DNA of 20,338 bases from JACZSB01 sp965372015 (GCA_965372015.1 CBDVAP010000042.1:1-20338); one strand, 5' to 3'. Counted from the first letter of the stretch, positions 9,356-17,915 are shown. The notes: generated from the letters alone by a model not told the origin. Program-made: numbers and translations.

Positions 9356-12300
9356 AAGGCCTACCCGCACCAATCTACCTCTGGCAAAAACGGTGGGATC
9401 ATCATACTTCCCCTGGGGATCGTGGTCTGGCAGGCCATCCTCATCATCTCCGTCAAATAGTGCATACCACTCTTCATCGGCAATGGCTATCAGGTTCTGG
9501 CGATCGAAAAGATTGCGAACATCAATAAAAACTTCCGCCTCGAAACCGCGAGTCCGAAGTACTTTAGTGAATCGAACGTCTACCGTATGTTTAGGCGGCA
9601 ACACTTTAGTATTCTCAGGGACACTAAGGTCTTGCCCTCGAGGGGGGGTCCAGCGGGTGCCACTGCCATAGCTATAAAGAATGTTGGTGCGCCAGCCGCC
9701 GAAGATCAGTCCTATCGATTCCGAGGTACGAAGAATAAAATTCATGCTCAATGTATGTCTCTGGTCCCAGCTGGCGTAGGTTTCCTCCTCAGGCGTTGGT
9801 AGACCAGAGAACTCTGACATATAGCTATCCCAGGGACTGGAAAATTTAGTCTTTGCAATCTGAAAAGTATAGGTTGTGAGACCACTCAGTCGCAACGGCC
9901 CCAGTGCCAGGGGACTGAGATTGCTGATCATTTCGAAACCGCGAATGTTTCCGTAATCTCCATTGTAACGCAAGCCAAACCAATCGCGCTGGTTATGGTA
10001 GACCCGCCTTGTGCTGGACAGACCGGTCACATTTTTGAAGAATCCCTTGGCCTCTATAGTCGATTGATTGCGAAAGGCATGAATGATCCCGGCCTCATAA
10101 GAAACAGTCTTCTCGGCTTCCAGGCTGGGATTTCCCATTACCGGTCTATAGCCCTGCAGGTCGAATCCCAAATTATCATAGAGGTTCCTTCCCAGGGGGG
10201 CGGAAAAATAGCGGCCGTAACTGAAGTACATCTTATTATTCTCGGAAATGGGGTAGGAGATCCCCAGTCGCGGGCTGATAAAGTCCTGGATGGGCACTTT
10301 CTGGGGATCCTTGATATCGCCGGGATATACCAGGTATTCGGGGAAATCCAGTATGCCATTAGCGTTGAGGTCCTCACCCGGATCCAGCTGGCCATTACCG
10401 TTGGTATCCTCTTTTAATCCACCGACCTGATATTTCTCCGCGATCCAGACTTGATCCAGGACCCCGTTGCCATTGAGGTCCTCGCTTATATCGAGTCGCC
10501 CGTTACTGTTAAGGTCCTCATGACCGCTGAATATATCCTCCCCCGCTTCCCAAGTCGGGTCCGCCAAGTTGCTGGGATACTGGTCCCATCCCGCATCGAA
10601 AAAATCATATCGCAGACCAATATTCATGATTATGCCGGCAGATTCCATTTTATCTTGGATATAGGTTGCAAACTGATACGGTTTGATTTCGAACCATTCT
10701 TCATAGCCATACCGGTCCCGGCCCCGGTAGCGAAACAGATCCTTGCGGTTGTAGTCGATTCCCGCCCGTACCCGATGGTTGGCATTGATCTGGCTGTCGA
10801 TGTCGAACTTTAGGCCATAAACGGAACTTTCATCCTCAAACCAGAAAATGCGGTCCCAGGTCGTTCCATTCCCGTAGGTTGCATAGCCGTCATTATCCAG
10901 CCCGAATTTATTGGGCACATCCCCCCATGGCATCCATTGGCTGGCCGGGTCCTTGATACCCATCTTTCGATAGTACTCGCGCGGGGGCGGACCAATCTCG
11001 GAGACGTCCACGTATGTATTGCGGTTATTATCGGTAAATAGGTCTTCTCCATACGGATCAAGCCGGCCATTACCATTCAAGTCTTCATCTCCCCGGTCAA
11101 AGTACCCGTCGCCGTCATGGTCAACCCACGTATACCATCCGCTGGATAATTGGACCCATTCATCCACGGTATCTAATCGCCCGTCGCCATCCACATCCTC
11201 GTTGATTATCTCGGCAACATTCTGGAAATAGCTAGTATAGTAACGGGTAAGTCTGATCTCATAAAAGGTTCGCTCCGAGAGTTGATGGGAGAAAAATAGG
11301 CCGAATTGATTGCTGCTCTCCTCGATATCCGCCAGATGGTCCAGCATATTGAAGACATCTATCTGACCATTATGGTTCAGGTCTTCGGCATCAACCTTGC
11401 CGTTAAGGATCAGGTCCTCGGTGGGTTCACCCTCATCCCACTCGTTGTTGGCGTTGATGTCGATATAATCGATAATGCCATTCCCGGCGCCGATGATGTT
11501 CCCCATTCCATCGTCAATCCCCACGTCTTCGGTGTCCAGCACCCCGTTGCCGGCCCAGCCCTCGATATCAAATACTCCATCCTCATAGACCGTTTTCTTC
11601 CATTGATTGGTGTCTCTGGTAGGCCCCGCCGTGTATTTTGTAATAGCCCCCTGGAAGTAGTTTCGGTTACCCCAATTCATCAGACTATTGACCCGTATGG
11701 TCATGCGCGGGATCGGATGATAGGTTAGTTTGGCCATGACGATAGAGTTAATACCGTCCTGATTAACGAACCGCCCCTGTGTTTCCAGAAAGTCCCCGGT
11801 GAGGTAGTAACTGAGCCGGCCTGGTAAAAAGCGGCCCAACAGAGGCGCCGGACCGCCCAGGGCCAGCTCCACGCGGTTTTGATTCTCGGGTACTTCGTCG
11901 GCGCCAACAGAGGAAAGACCACTGCTTAAACCGTAATCGCTGGTGGTATACCGGATTTTGCCGCTGAAGAAGTCCCCACCATCTTTGGTAATCACATTAA
12001 CCACACCGGATTGGGCGTTGCCGTATTCGGCCGAGAATCCACCGGTTATGGCGTGGATCTCCTCGATGGCGACGGTCGGGATGTCCGTATCGCCCTTGCC
12101 GGTAAGCGGGTTCACGATGGCGGTATTGTCCAACAGGTAGACGATCTCCTCCGCCCGCCCACCGCGGAAGTGCAGCTCCCCGCCCTCCACCACCGCTCCG
12201 GCCACGGTCGCCATGGCGCCGATATAGTTATCCACCGGCATGTTGAGCACCATCTCCCCCGACTTGATAGTGCGGCTGGAAGTGATATCCTGCTGGATTA

Positions 12301-12664
12301 GGGGCCGGGTGGCTTCCACAATCACATACTCACCTTCCAGGACGGTGGTGGCCAAGGCAAAGTCTTGCCGGGTAGAGAGATCCGCGCTTACCCTTACATT
12401 CTGAGCGGTCACCGTATTGTAACCGATCATCGACGCCGTCAACGAATAGGTGCCGGCGGGGACATTGGTGATCAGGTAGGCGCCGGAGGCATCGGTCGCC
12501 GCCCCATAGCTGGTGCCCGCCACAATAACATTAACCCCGGCTAATGGTGAGCCGTTTTCGCCGTCCGTCACCTTCCCGGTCAGCTTTCCCGTTGTGCCGG
12601 CCCATAAGCCGCCGGGCGTGAATGCCGTGAATATGATCAAAATCAGGATTGGTCTGGAAAACAT
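9338..12664 (-). CDS. TonB-dependent receptor with regulatory-like N-domain and calcium-loop repeats
   Basis: 1108 residues, exported to the outer membrane. A signal peptide (about 1-22) precedes a CarboxypepD_reg-like beta domain (26-105, GKLTGKVTDGENGSPLAGVNV), a plug domain (about 120-230, FRGGRAEEIVYLLDN, SAEYGNAQSGVVNVITK) and a beta-barrel to the C-terminus (RLVRVGLQLNLN). Unusually, the barrel region contains about 13 DxNxDGxxD-type loops in three clusters: 372-436, 490-553 and 717-773 (for example DVDGDGRLD 490-498, DLNGNGRLD 528-536, DTNGNGQLD 753-761). They resemble thrombospondin type-3 or dockerin calcium loops and are probably in extracellular loops. Substrate unknown. A GC-type Shine-Dalgarno lies 4 nt before the ATG. 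Confidence 0.93.
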   Translation of the reverse strand: MFSRPILILIIFTAFTPGGLWAGTTGKLTGKVTDGENGSPLAGVNVIVAGTSYGAATDASGAYLITNVPAGTYSLTASMIGYNTVTAQNVRVSADLSTRQDFALATTVLEGEYVIVEATRPLIQQDITSSRTIKSGEMVLNMPVDNYIGAMATVAGAVVEGGELHFRGGRAEEIVYLLDNTAIVNPLTGKGDTDIPTVAIEEIHAITGGFSAEYGNAQSGVVNVITKDGGDFFSGKIRYTTSDYGLSSGLSSVGADEVPENQNRVELALGGPAPLLGRFLPGRLSYYLTGDFLETQGRFVNQDGINSIVMAKLTYHPIPRMTIRVNSLMNWGNRNYFQGAITKYTAGPTRDTNQWKKTVYEDGVFDIEGWAGNGVLDTEDVGIDDGMGNIIGAGNGIIDYIDINANNEWDEGEPTEDLILNGKVDAEDLNHNGQIDVFNMLDHLADIEESSNQFGLFFSHQLSERTFYEIRLTRYYTSYFQNVAEIINEDVDGDGRLDTVDEWVQLSSGWYTWVDHDGDGYFDRGDEDLNGNGRLDPYGEDLFTDNNRNTYVDVSEIGPPPREYYRKMGIKDPASQWMPWGDVPNKFGLDNDGYATYGNGTTWDRIFWFEDESSVYGLKFDIDSQINANHRVRAGIDYNRKDLFRYRGRDRYGYEEWFEIKPYQFATYIQDKMESAGIIMNIGLRYDFFDAGWDQYPSNLADPTWEAGEDIFSGHEDLNSNGRLDISEDLNGNGVLDQVWIAEKYQVGGLKEDTNGNGQLDPGEDLNANGILDFPEYLVYPGDIKDPQKVPIQDFISPRLGISYPISENNKMYFSYGRYFSAPLGRNLYDNLGFDLQGYRPVMGNPSLEAEKTVSYEAGIIHAFRNQSTIEAKGFFKNVTGLSSTRRVYHNQRDWFGLRYNGDYGNIRGFEMISNLSPLALGPLRLSGLTTYTFQIAKTKFSSPWDSYMSEFSGLPTPEEETYASWDQRHTLSMNFILRTSESIGLIFGGWRTNILYSYGSGTRWTPPRGQDLSVPENTKVLPPKHTVDVRFTKVLRTRGFEAEVFIDVRNLFDRQNLIAIADEEWYALFDGDDEDGLPDHDPQGKYDDPTVFARGRLVRVGLQLNLN

Positions 12665-12866
12665 GCTACCCCCCGGAAGTGTAAACAGCCAACCTCAGTC
12701 TGCTACTCTGGTACGCTCAATGGTCGCTCACATATGATCTGTTCGCCTTCGATATTCAATCTGAAAATAGATGTGGATGTCACTCCCCTTTATATGTTAC
12801 CGGATTCGCATTCGAATGTCAAGCCATTTCAGTAAATCGTTGACAGCAGCCGGGAAACAGCTGATG

Positions 12867-15155
12867 CTAGATCCCTCCCGCAATAAGCGCCTTAAACCGC
12901 GGATGCTCCCGCAGCGGATCCCAAACCCGGCGAAACCTAAGGGAACCAATACTGGTCCAGCTTGGAATCTCCAGCAGGTGTTCAAGGATTTCCAGGGCTT
13001 CATCATGCTCACCTACAATCGTATAAACTTCAGCCAGGTCTTCCAAATACCGAGGCCCGTCTAATGCATCCAGGGAAACTGGCAGCAAATCGACGGCTTG
13101 CCGACCTTCCCGAATCGCCTCATCCGAAAGACCAAGGCGGGCAAATACCTTGCCTAGTGCGGCGTGAACCCTTTCGTCGTTTGGATCTTCACGCACCTTC
13201 TCCTCCAGCAGCACCCGGGCGTTTTCAAAATGCCGGCGTGCTTCCACCGGCTTCTCCATCAGTTCGAAAATCCAGCCGACGTAAGCTTCTTTCGGTGTGA
13301 ACCACACCTGATCTTCCCACACATCTTCCGGGATGGCAGCCAGTCGCTCAAGGGCATCATCATAGCGGTTGTCTTCAATATCGAAGTCAACCAAGTCCCA
13401 CGAAAACAGGTTCGGATCGGCAAGCCGCATCCCTTCCGCCAGCACTTGCCGGGGGCTTTCGGTATTGCCATCCCGGTCTACCTGAAGCCGTGCCTTGTAG
13501 AAATACGGCAATGAGTTGTCCGGGGCTAATTCTATGGCTCGGTCATAGGACTGTTCCGCCAGATCGTACCTGCGCAATACCCAGTAGGTACTGCCCAGAT
13601 TCTCAGTAAGCCTTGAGGAGCGGGGATCATATTCCAGTGCGGTTTTTAGATTGGCCACGGCCTCTTCAAAATCGCCCAGGCGGCGCTGAATATAGGCGAT
13701 GTGTTCAGCGTGTAATCCATTTCCCGGCTCCATTCTTCGGGCAAAATAAAACTCTTCCAGGGCCCGGGCATAATCCCGCGAACTGTAATAATAGTAATAG
13801 CCGTTGGCCACGTGCACCACCGGGTCATCGGGTTTAAGACGTAGGGCCTGGTCAACCGCCTCCCTGGCCATAACCAGGCGTTGGCTGGTGCGATCATATC
13901 CAAGCCAGAACATGAGCGCATGGATTATACCAAGACGCGCATACGCCTGGGCGAAGCTCGAATCGACTGCAATGGCCTTTTGATATAGATCGATGGCGAT
14001 TTCCAGGGCTTTTTTCGCCTCGGTCTGGCGTTTGTATTCAAAGGCCCGCACATAATAGTCATAAGCGGCTATTGATTCAGTAGGCCGTTGTTCGAGGAGC
14101 TGGATTTCCTCAGGGGAGAGTACGGCCTTTAAGGCGGCGGCGATATTCCGGGCTACATCGCTCTGGATGGCGAAGATGTCGGTCAAATCCCGGTCGTAGG
14201 TTTCGGCCCACAGGTGTTCATCGGTGTGGGCGTCTATGAGCTGGCCGGTAATCCGCACCTTGTCCCCGGCCCGCCGGACGCTCCCTTCCAGGATGTTGGA
14301 GACTCCCAACTCTTCCGCTATTACCTGCAACGATTTGGGGGAATCCTTGTAAAGTATTGTCGAGGTTCGGGAGATCACTTTCAGATCACCGATCTTTGTC
14401 AGGTGGGTTATAATATCATCGGTGACCCCATCACTGAAGTATTCGTCTTCTTTGCTATCGCTGAGATTGGCAAAGGGCAGCACGGCGATGGATTTGGGTC
14501 CCAGTCTCGCTTCCGGTTCTGCCTCGGCTTCTAGGCCGGGTCCGCCCCGCTGGAAAAGAATTACTGCTACTGCCACTGCTACTGCCACTCCCCCTGCCGC
14601 AATCCATGTCCACCAGCGACGGATGAGCGACTGAGGGAGATCCCGTGTCGGCGTTGTCGAGGCCGCTCGTGTTCCGGTCACGGCGTAGACCTTGACGGGA
14701 TTCTCCACACCCTTTAGCGTTTTCTCACCTAGAGATGCAGCCTCAATACCCGATTTGTTGCGAATGTCCTCATAGACCCGCTCGGAAACGCAGATACCAC
14801 CCGCCTCGGCCAGAGGCTCCAGACGGGAGGCCACATTCACCCCGTCACCGAACACGTCGCCCCCTTCCACCACCACGTCCCCTACGTGGATGCCGATCCG
14901 CAGTTTCAGATCGGGATCATCTTTGAGCACCTGCTGGATCGCCAGGGCGCAGTTGACCGCATCCACGGCACTGGCGAACGAGGAAAGCGACCCGTCGCCG
15001 ATCTCCTTGAGCCACTCACCACGAAACTGTTCGATGATCGGTTTGAGGAGTCCCCGGTTCTTCTGGAGCAGGTGGAGAGCTTTCTGCTCATCCTCACCCA
15101 TCAGGGCGGTATAGCCCACGATGTCGGTGAACATGATGGCGGCCAGCTTGCGCAT
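12867..15155 (-). CDS. Membrane adenylate cyclase - TolB-like - TPR protein
   Basis: 762 residues from MRKLAAIMFTDIVG. Residues 1-165 form a class III nucleotide cyclase with metal residues D11 and D54 (EIGDGSLSSF), adenine-type K50 and D100 (GGDVFGDG), and the catalytic N107/R111 pair (VNVASRLE), so it should make cAMP. A single membrane helix (about 181-201, WWTWIAAGGVAVAVAVAVIL) follows. Residues about 222-345 resemble the TolB/FlgO-like N-terminal domain (SIAVLPFANLSDSKEDEYFSDG), then TPR repeats run to the end. The ATG at 15155 with GGGGGAG just upstream is preferred over an upstream TTG at 15230, because class III cyclases of this type begin right at RKLAAIMFTD. It precedes the receptor gene by 202 nt on the same strand. 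Confidence 0.93.
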   Translation of the reverse strand: MRKLAAIMFTDIVGYTALMGEDEQKALHLLQKNRGLLKPIIEQFRGEWLKEIGDGSLSSFASAVDAVNCALAIQQVLKDDPDLKLRIGIHVGDVVVEGGDVFGDGVNVASRLEPLAEAGGICVSERVYEDIRNKSGIEAASLGEKTLKGVENPVKVYAVTGTRAASTTPTRDLPQSLIRRWWTWIAAGGVAVAVAVAVILFQRGGPGLEAEAEPEARLGPKSIAVLPFANLSDSKEDEYFSDGVTDDIITHLTKIGDLKVISRTSTILYKDSPKSLQVIAEELGVSNILEGSVRRAGDKVRITGQLIDAHTDEHLWAETYDRDLTDIFAIQSDVARNIAAALKAVLSPEEIQLLEQRPTESIAAYDYYVRAFEYKRQTEAKKALEIAIDLYQKAIAVDSSFAQAYARLGIIHALMFWLGYDRTSQRLVMAREAVDQALRLKPDDPVVHVANGYYYYYSSRDYARALEEFYFARRMEPGNGLHAEHIAYIQRRLGDFEEAVANLKTALEYDPRSSRLTENLGSTYWVLRRYDLAEQSYDRAIELAPDNSLPYFYKARLQVDRDGNTESPRQVLAEGMRLADPNLFSWDLVDFDIEDNRYDDALERLAAIPEDVWEDQVWFTPKEAYVGWIFELMEKPVEARRHFENARVLLEEKVREDPNDERVHAALGKVFARLGLSDEAIREGRQAVDLLPVSLDALDGPRYLEDLAEVYTIVGEHDEALEILEHLLEIPSWTSIGSLRFRRVWDPLREHPRFKALIAGGI
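14563..14589 (-). repeat. Hexanucleotide microsatellite inside the cyclase membrane helix
   Basis: Alternating actgct/actgcc units (plus strand), about 4.5 copies, encode the AVAVAVAV stretch of the membrane helix. Slippage in multiples of 6 nt would lengthen or shorten the helix by two residues without breaking the frame. Confidence 0.75.
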
Positions 15156-15285
15156 GCGGCTCCCCCGGTTGGAGGTTAAAAATGAACCGTCAAATATAAT
15201 GCTGTCAGTGGCAAAAGCAAGACAAACCAAGAGCGACGATTTTCTTCATCCTCATCCCGCTACCCGCTTTCCGATCTTAACCCGT

Positions 15286-15380
15286 AACCAGAAACTCGAA
15301 ACCAGAAACTATCTTATCTCTTAACCCGCAACCCCTTATCCTCATTAACAAATATCCAGGCCGCCACTTTGCCGACGTTC
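15286..15380. repeat. 95-bp direct repeat, left copy (carries a gene-end remnant)
   Basis: Aligns without gaps to 16184-16278 with two mismatches (93/95 identical by eye). Weaker similarity continues left (tacccgctttccg at 15261 and 16166). On the minus strand it reads NVGKVAAWIFVNEDKGLRVKR-stop (the listed residues are 21 in two pieces: NVGKVAAWIF and VNEDKGLRVKR), matching the C-terminus of the Rossmann protein, with the stop at 15314-15316. A TAG lies a few codons upstream, so it is only a fragment. Confidence 0.88.
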
Positions 15381-15452
15381 TGCAGCTAGTCCGGCCTATC
15401 GCCCCTCATCCCGGCCTTCTCCCGGTGGGAGCAGGAAACTCCCGTCCCGATA

Positions 15453-15529
15453 TTCCCTCTACCTGGGGAGAGAGCAGGGCGAGGGGATTATGTTTTTCCC
15501 TCAATAATCTCAAGTTACCGGAGATTGCC
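15453..15529. repeat. Intergenic hairpin repeat, copy 1 (palindrome plus tail)
   Basis: A G-rich imperfect hairpin (ccctctacctggggagagag) is followed by a tail containing AATCTC...GAGATT inverted arms. The tail matches that of the copy at 16051-16154, with different bases in the loop. Confidence 0.7.
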
Positions 15530-15532
15530 TCT

Positions 15533-15595
15533 GTTTTGGCATACAACTTATTGATCGTTTTCCCTCTCCCTGGGGAGAGGGCTAGGGTGAGGGGA
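15533..15595. repeat. Intergenic hairpin repeat, copy 2 (head plus palindrome)
   Basis: The head (gttttggcatacaa...) leads into the hairpin ccctctccctggggagaggg (15562-15581; arms CCCTCTCC/GGAGAGGG), then ctagggtgagggga. It matches 16051-16113 with only a few differences. Such CCCTCTCCC/GGGAGAGGG elements recur between genes in many bacterial genomes; their function is unclear. Confidence 0.8.
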
Positions 15596-15659
15596 AGTGC
15601 TAGGATCATGTGTTTCTCGCTATCCTGGCCATTGCCCGATTTGAGAAGGAGGGTGCCGG

Positions 15660-16035
15660 TCATTTATTCTTTTGTGCTTCGATTTTTTCCCCCAGATGCT
15701 GTAAGCAGCCATCCATGTTGTTAATAATATCCCGGCTCCAGAATCGAATGACTTCATAACCTTCATTCCTTAGAAAATGATCTCTTTCTCGATCTTTCTC
15801 CTGCACAAGTTCTTCTCCATGTTGACCCCCATCAACCTCGACAATCAATTTCACTTCCAACGAAAGAAAGTCCACGATGTACGGCCCAACGGGAACCTGC
15901 CGCCGGAACTTGACCCCAAGACCCCGGTTTTTAAAGCCACCCCCACACCCATGCCTCTGCCTTTGTAGCACGTTTGCGGAAAGAACGGGCCAATTTTATG
16001 CGGCCGGGAGGTGTGGACCTGGAGGATGTTTTCAT
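15660..16035 (-). pseudogene. DUF559 endonuclease-like gene broken by a +1 frameshift
   Basis: From an ATG at 16035 the minus strand reads a typical DUF559 N-terminus (KLARSFRKRATKAEAWVWGWL) and stops at TAA 15931-15933. The rest of the family sequence continues in the next frame (KNRGLGVKFRRQVPVGPYIV, then LIVEVDGGQH and GYEVIRFWSRDIINN) to a stop at 15660. Removing one T from the TTT at 15933-15935 would restore one protein of about 125 residues, normal for DUF559 proteins, which are related to very-short-patch-repair endonucleases. The acidic and QH residues of the nuclease core (VEVDGGQH) are intact. A shorter frame starting at 15971 would have 13 out-of-frame residues first. Either a true pseudogene or an assembly indel; no strong Shine-Dalgarno is seen. 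Confidence 0.85.
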
Positions 16036-16050
16036 ATTCTAACCGCACCC

Positions 16051-16154
16051 GTTTTGGTATACAATTTAGTGACTGTTTTCCCTCTCCCTGGGGAGAGGGC
16101 CAGGGTGAGGGGATCGCGTTTCCCACCGATAATCTCAATTTACTAGAGATTGCC
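16051..16154. repeat. Intergenic hairpin repeat, copy 3 (head, palindrome and tail)
   Basis: The most complete copy: head gttttggtatacaa, hairpin ccctctccctggggagaggg at 16080-16099 (identical to copy 2), then a tail with AATCTC...GAGATT arms as in copy 1. It lies between the broken DUF559 gene and the end of the Rossmann gene. Confidence 0.8.
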
Positions 16155-16183
16155 CCTCACACTGGTACCCGCTTTCCGGGCTC

Positions 16184-16278
16184 AACCAGAAACTCGAAAC
16201 CAGAAACTATCTTATCTCTTAACCCGCAATCCCTTATCCTCATTAACAAATATCCAGGCCGCCACTTTGCCGGCGTTC
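16184..16278. repeat. 95-bp direct repeat, right copy (3' end of the Rossmann gene)
   Basis: Partner of 15286-15380, 93/95 identical. This copy includes the genuine last codons and stop (TAA, 16212-16214) of the Rossmann gene plus 28 bp of downstream sequence, where cagaaactcgaaac/cagaaact forms a small internal tandem. Confidence 0.88.
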
Positions 16279-17915
16279 AGTGGTTCGTCCGGCGCCCAGT
16301 ATTCCCGGTTGTGGTGGTAGCGGGAGCCGCTGTCTTCCTCGGGGATCAGCTCGGCCTCTTTCAGGATGGCCCGCGCCCGGGACTGCCACTGCCCGATGTT
16401 GGCCTCCCGCAGGTCCACCCAGCCTGCCTCGGCCCAATCGTCGATGCTTTCGGGGGTCACGGGGATCTCGTCCCGGGCCAGGGCGGGAGGTATCTCCACC
16501 ACCGGGCCGCGCAACAGCCGCTTACCGTCACTCATCAGGATCGGCACGCCGATGGAGATGATCTTGCTGCGCACCTCGGGATTGCTTTCAACCAGCGCTT
16601 CCAGTTCCCTGGTCAGTTGACCGCTATCAGCCTTGCCCAGGTCCTGCAATGAACCGCACAACTGCCGTAACAGGTTGGCTTCGTGCAGTAGCTTGGATAG
16701 TCGCGGCGGACCCAGCAGCTCGAAGGCCACACTGTCCACCTGGTGCTCCTCGGCCAGCCGGCGCATGCGTTCCAGGGCTCCATGGCGCATGGAACCGGCC
16801 CGGTAGGTGGGCCCCATGATGGCGTTGTTCAGGGCGTTAATGACATCGTGGCCGGTGCTATCGCCCTTGATCTCCAGGATCACGTTGGTGGCGATCTCTT
16901 CGGGGGTGACGAACTCCATCTGGCCCACGGTGGTGATACACTCGAACTCGCCCAGGGAAAAAATGCCGTTCTCGCCGGTGTCGATGTACACACTCTCCAG
17001 CGGCCGGCCCAGGGAACGCCAGTTGCCCGGATCCTCGAACCGGTAGGCCTCGCCCAGGATTACGGCCTCATCAGGGGTGCAATCCACCAGCTCGATGGGC
17101 TTTCCCCGCTTCTTGATCACACCGTGATCGATTGACTTCCAGGCGATCGCTGCCGCCGGCTTGATCTCCTTGGTGATGGGTGCGTCCGGGGTACGGCCCA
17201 TGAGAAACAGCAGCATGGTGTGCGCCCCGGCCAGCGACGATTTGGACAACAGCACCCGGGAAGGCTTTTCCTCACTGTGGGTGTACGGGATGTTCAGCCC
17301 CATGCCGCCGGTGCCACTGGTGCCGACCTTGATGTACACCTTGGTGTGGTTCTCCAGCATGCTGGCATATAGTATCTGGATGTGCCGAATGATCTGGGGC
17401 ACATATAGCGAAGCCATCAACTTTTCCAGCTCTGAGACCAGTTTGTCGGTCAGTTCGGCCTGTCGCCGGGCCGCCGCCAGCTCCCGCGAGACCATGTAGT
17501 AGCTGTGATAAATGTCCTGGTAAGCCACGCCGGTAGCGGAATTCACGGTATCGATGATAATCTGCGGCTGGTGGCGGGAGATCAGTTGGTGCAGGGTGGA
17601 GTGGGCCATGATCTCCTCGTCCAGCGGTTCCATTGCGTCGGCCATCAGCTGGGCCCGGTGTTCCGGGTGGTTCAGAATTTCCTCCCGGGACAGGTCTTTC
17701 AGGCTGTCGCGGATAAAGATATTGCCCCACACCGGCGTGATCTTCACCCCTGGCACTTCGTGCTTGATCTGCTCTACACCTTCACGGGCCTCTTGCTCTC
17801 CCAACGAACCGATGATTATCTCAGCCGGCTTCTCTTGAGCCAGCTTGCGCACCACCGCCAGGCCTACCAGGCCAAATCCTCCCAACACCATTACCTTACG
17901 ATTACGTATATCCAT
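16212..17915 (-). CDS. Large NAD(P)-binding Rossmann-fold protein of unknown function
   Basis: 567 residues. The N-terminus is a dinucleotide-binding Rossmann fold with G12-GFGLVG-18 (KVMVLGGFGLVGLAVVRKLA), as in epimerases, SDRs and saccharopine-dehydrogenase-like proteins. Other notable blocks are KVGTSGTGGMGLNIPYTHSEE (in two parts: KVGTSGTGGMGLN, IPYTHSEE), IIDTVNSATGVAYQDIYHSY, LLSKSSLAGAHTMLLFLMGR and GDSTGHDVINALNNAIMGPT. I do not recognise a named family; it is longer than ordinary SDRs, and no signal peptide or membrane helix is seen. AAGGA 6 nt before the ATG supports the start. It follows the phosphate acyltransferase gene by 61 nt on the same strand, so a shared metabolic job is likely. 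Its last ~20 codons are duplicated 900 bp downstream. Confidence 0.88.
   Translation of the reverse strand: MDIRNRKVMVLGGFGLVGLAVVRKLAQEKPAEIIIGSLGEQEAREGVEQIKHEVPGVKITPVWGNIFIRDSLKDLSREEILNHPEHRAQLMADAMEPLDEEIMAHSTLHQLISRHQPQIIIDTVNSATGVAYQDIYHSYYMVSRELAAARRQAELTDKLVSELEKLMASLYVPQIIRHIQILYASMLENHTKVYIKVGTSGTGGMGLNIPYTHSEEKPSRVLLSKSSLAGAHTMLLFLMGRTPDAPITKEIKPAAAIAWKSIDHGVIKKRGKPIELVDCTPDEAVILGEAYRFEDPGNWRSLGRPLESVYIDTGENGIFSLGEFECITTVGQMEFVTPEEIATNVILEIKGDSTGHDVINALNNAIMGPTYRAGSMRHGALERMRRLAEEHQVDSVAFELLGPPRLSKLLHEANLLRQLCGSLQDLGKADSGQLTRELEALVESNPEVRSKIISIGVPILMSDGKRLLRGPVVEIPPALARDEIPVTPESIDDWAEAGWVDLREANIGQWQSRARAILKEAELIPEEDSGSRYHHNREYWAPDEPLNAGKVAAWIFVNEDKGLRVKR

Larger units (their letters stand above)
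15156..15659. other. Intergenic repeat-rich region without an intact gene
   Basis: This gap of about 500 bp holds the left copy of a 95-bp direct repeat (15286-15380) and two members of an intergenic hairpin repeat family (15453-15529, 15533-15595). A degenerate relative lies around 15401-15430 (cccctcatcccggccttctc). The left direct repeat carries a 3'-end fragment of the downstream Rossmann gene. No other coding pattern or RNA gene was recognised. Confidence 0.7.

Noticed and set aside
10138..10395. Short minus-strand frames inside the TonB receptor gene
   Set aside because: They are out-of-frame readings of the receptor with no independent start signals.
15156..15230. 25-residue upstream extension of the cyclase from a TTG
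   Set aside because: The ATG at 15155 has a GGGGGAG site and coincides with the canonical beginning of the cyclase domain.
15562..15581. Rho-independent terminator
   Set aside because: The hairpin is GC-rich, but no T-run follows on either strand in the right place and the element is duplicated elsewhere as part of a larger repeat.
15851..16138. 95-codon minus-strand frame in the repeat region
   Set aside because: It reads the DUF559 relic in a wrong frame; the DUF559 similarity lies in the other two frames.
15286..16278. CRISPR array
   Set aside because: Repeats are few, long, unevenly spaced and include coding sequence; there are no regular spacers and no cas genes.
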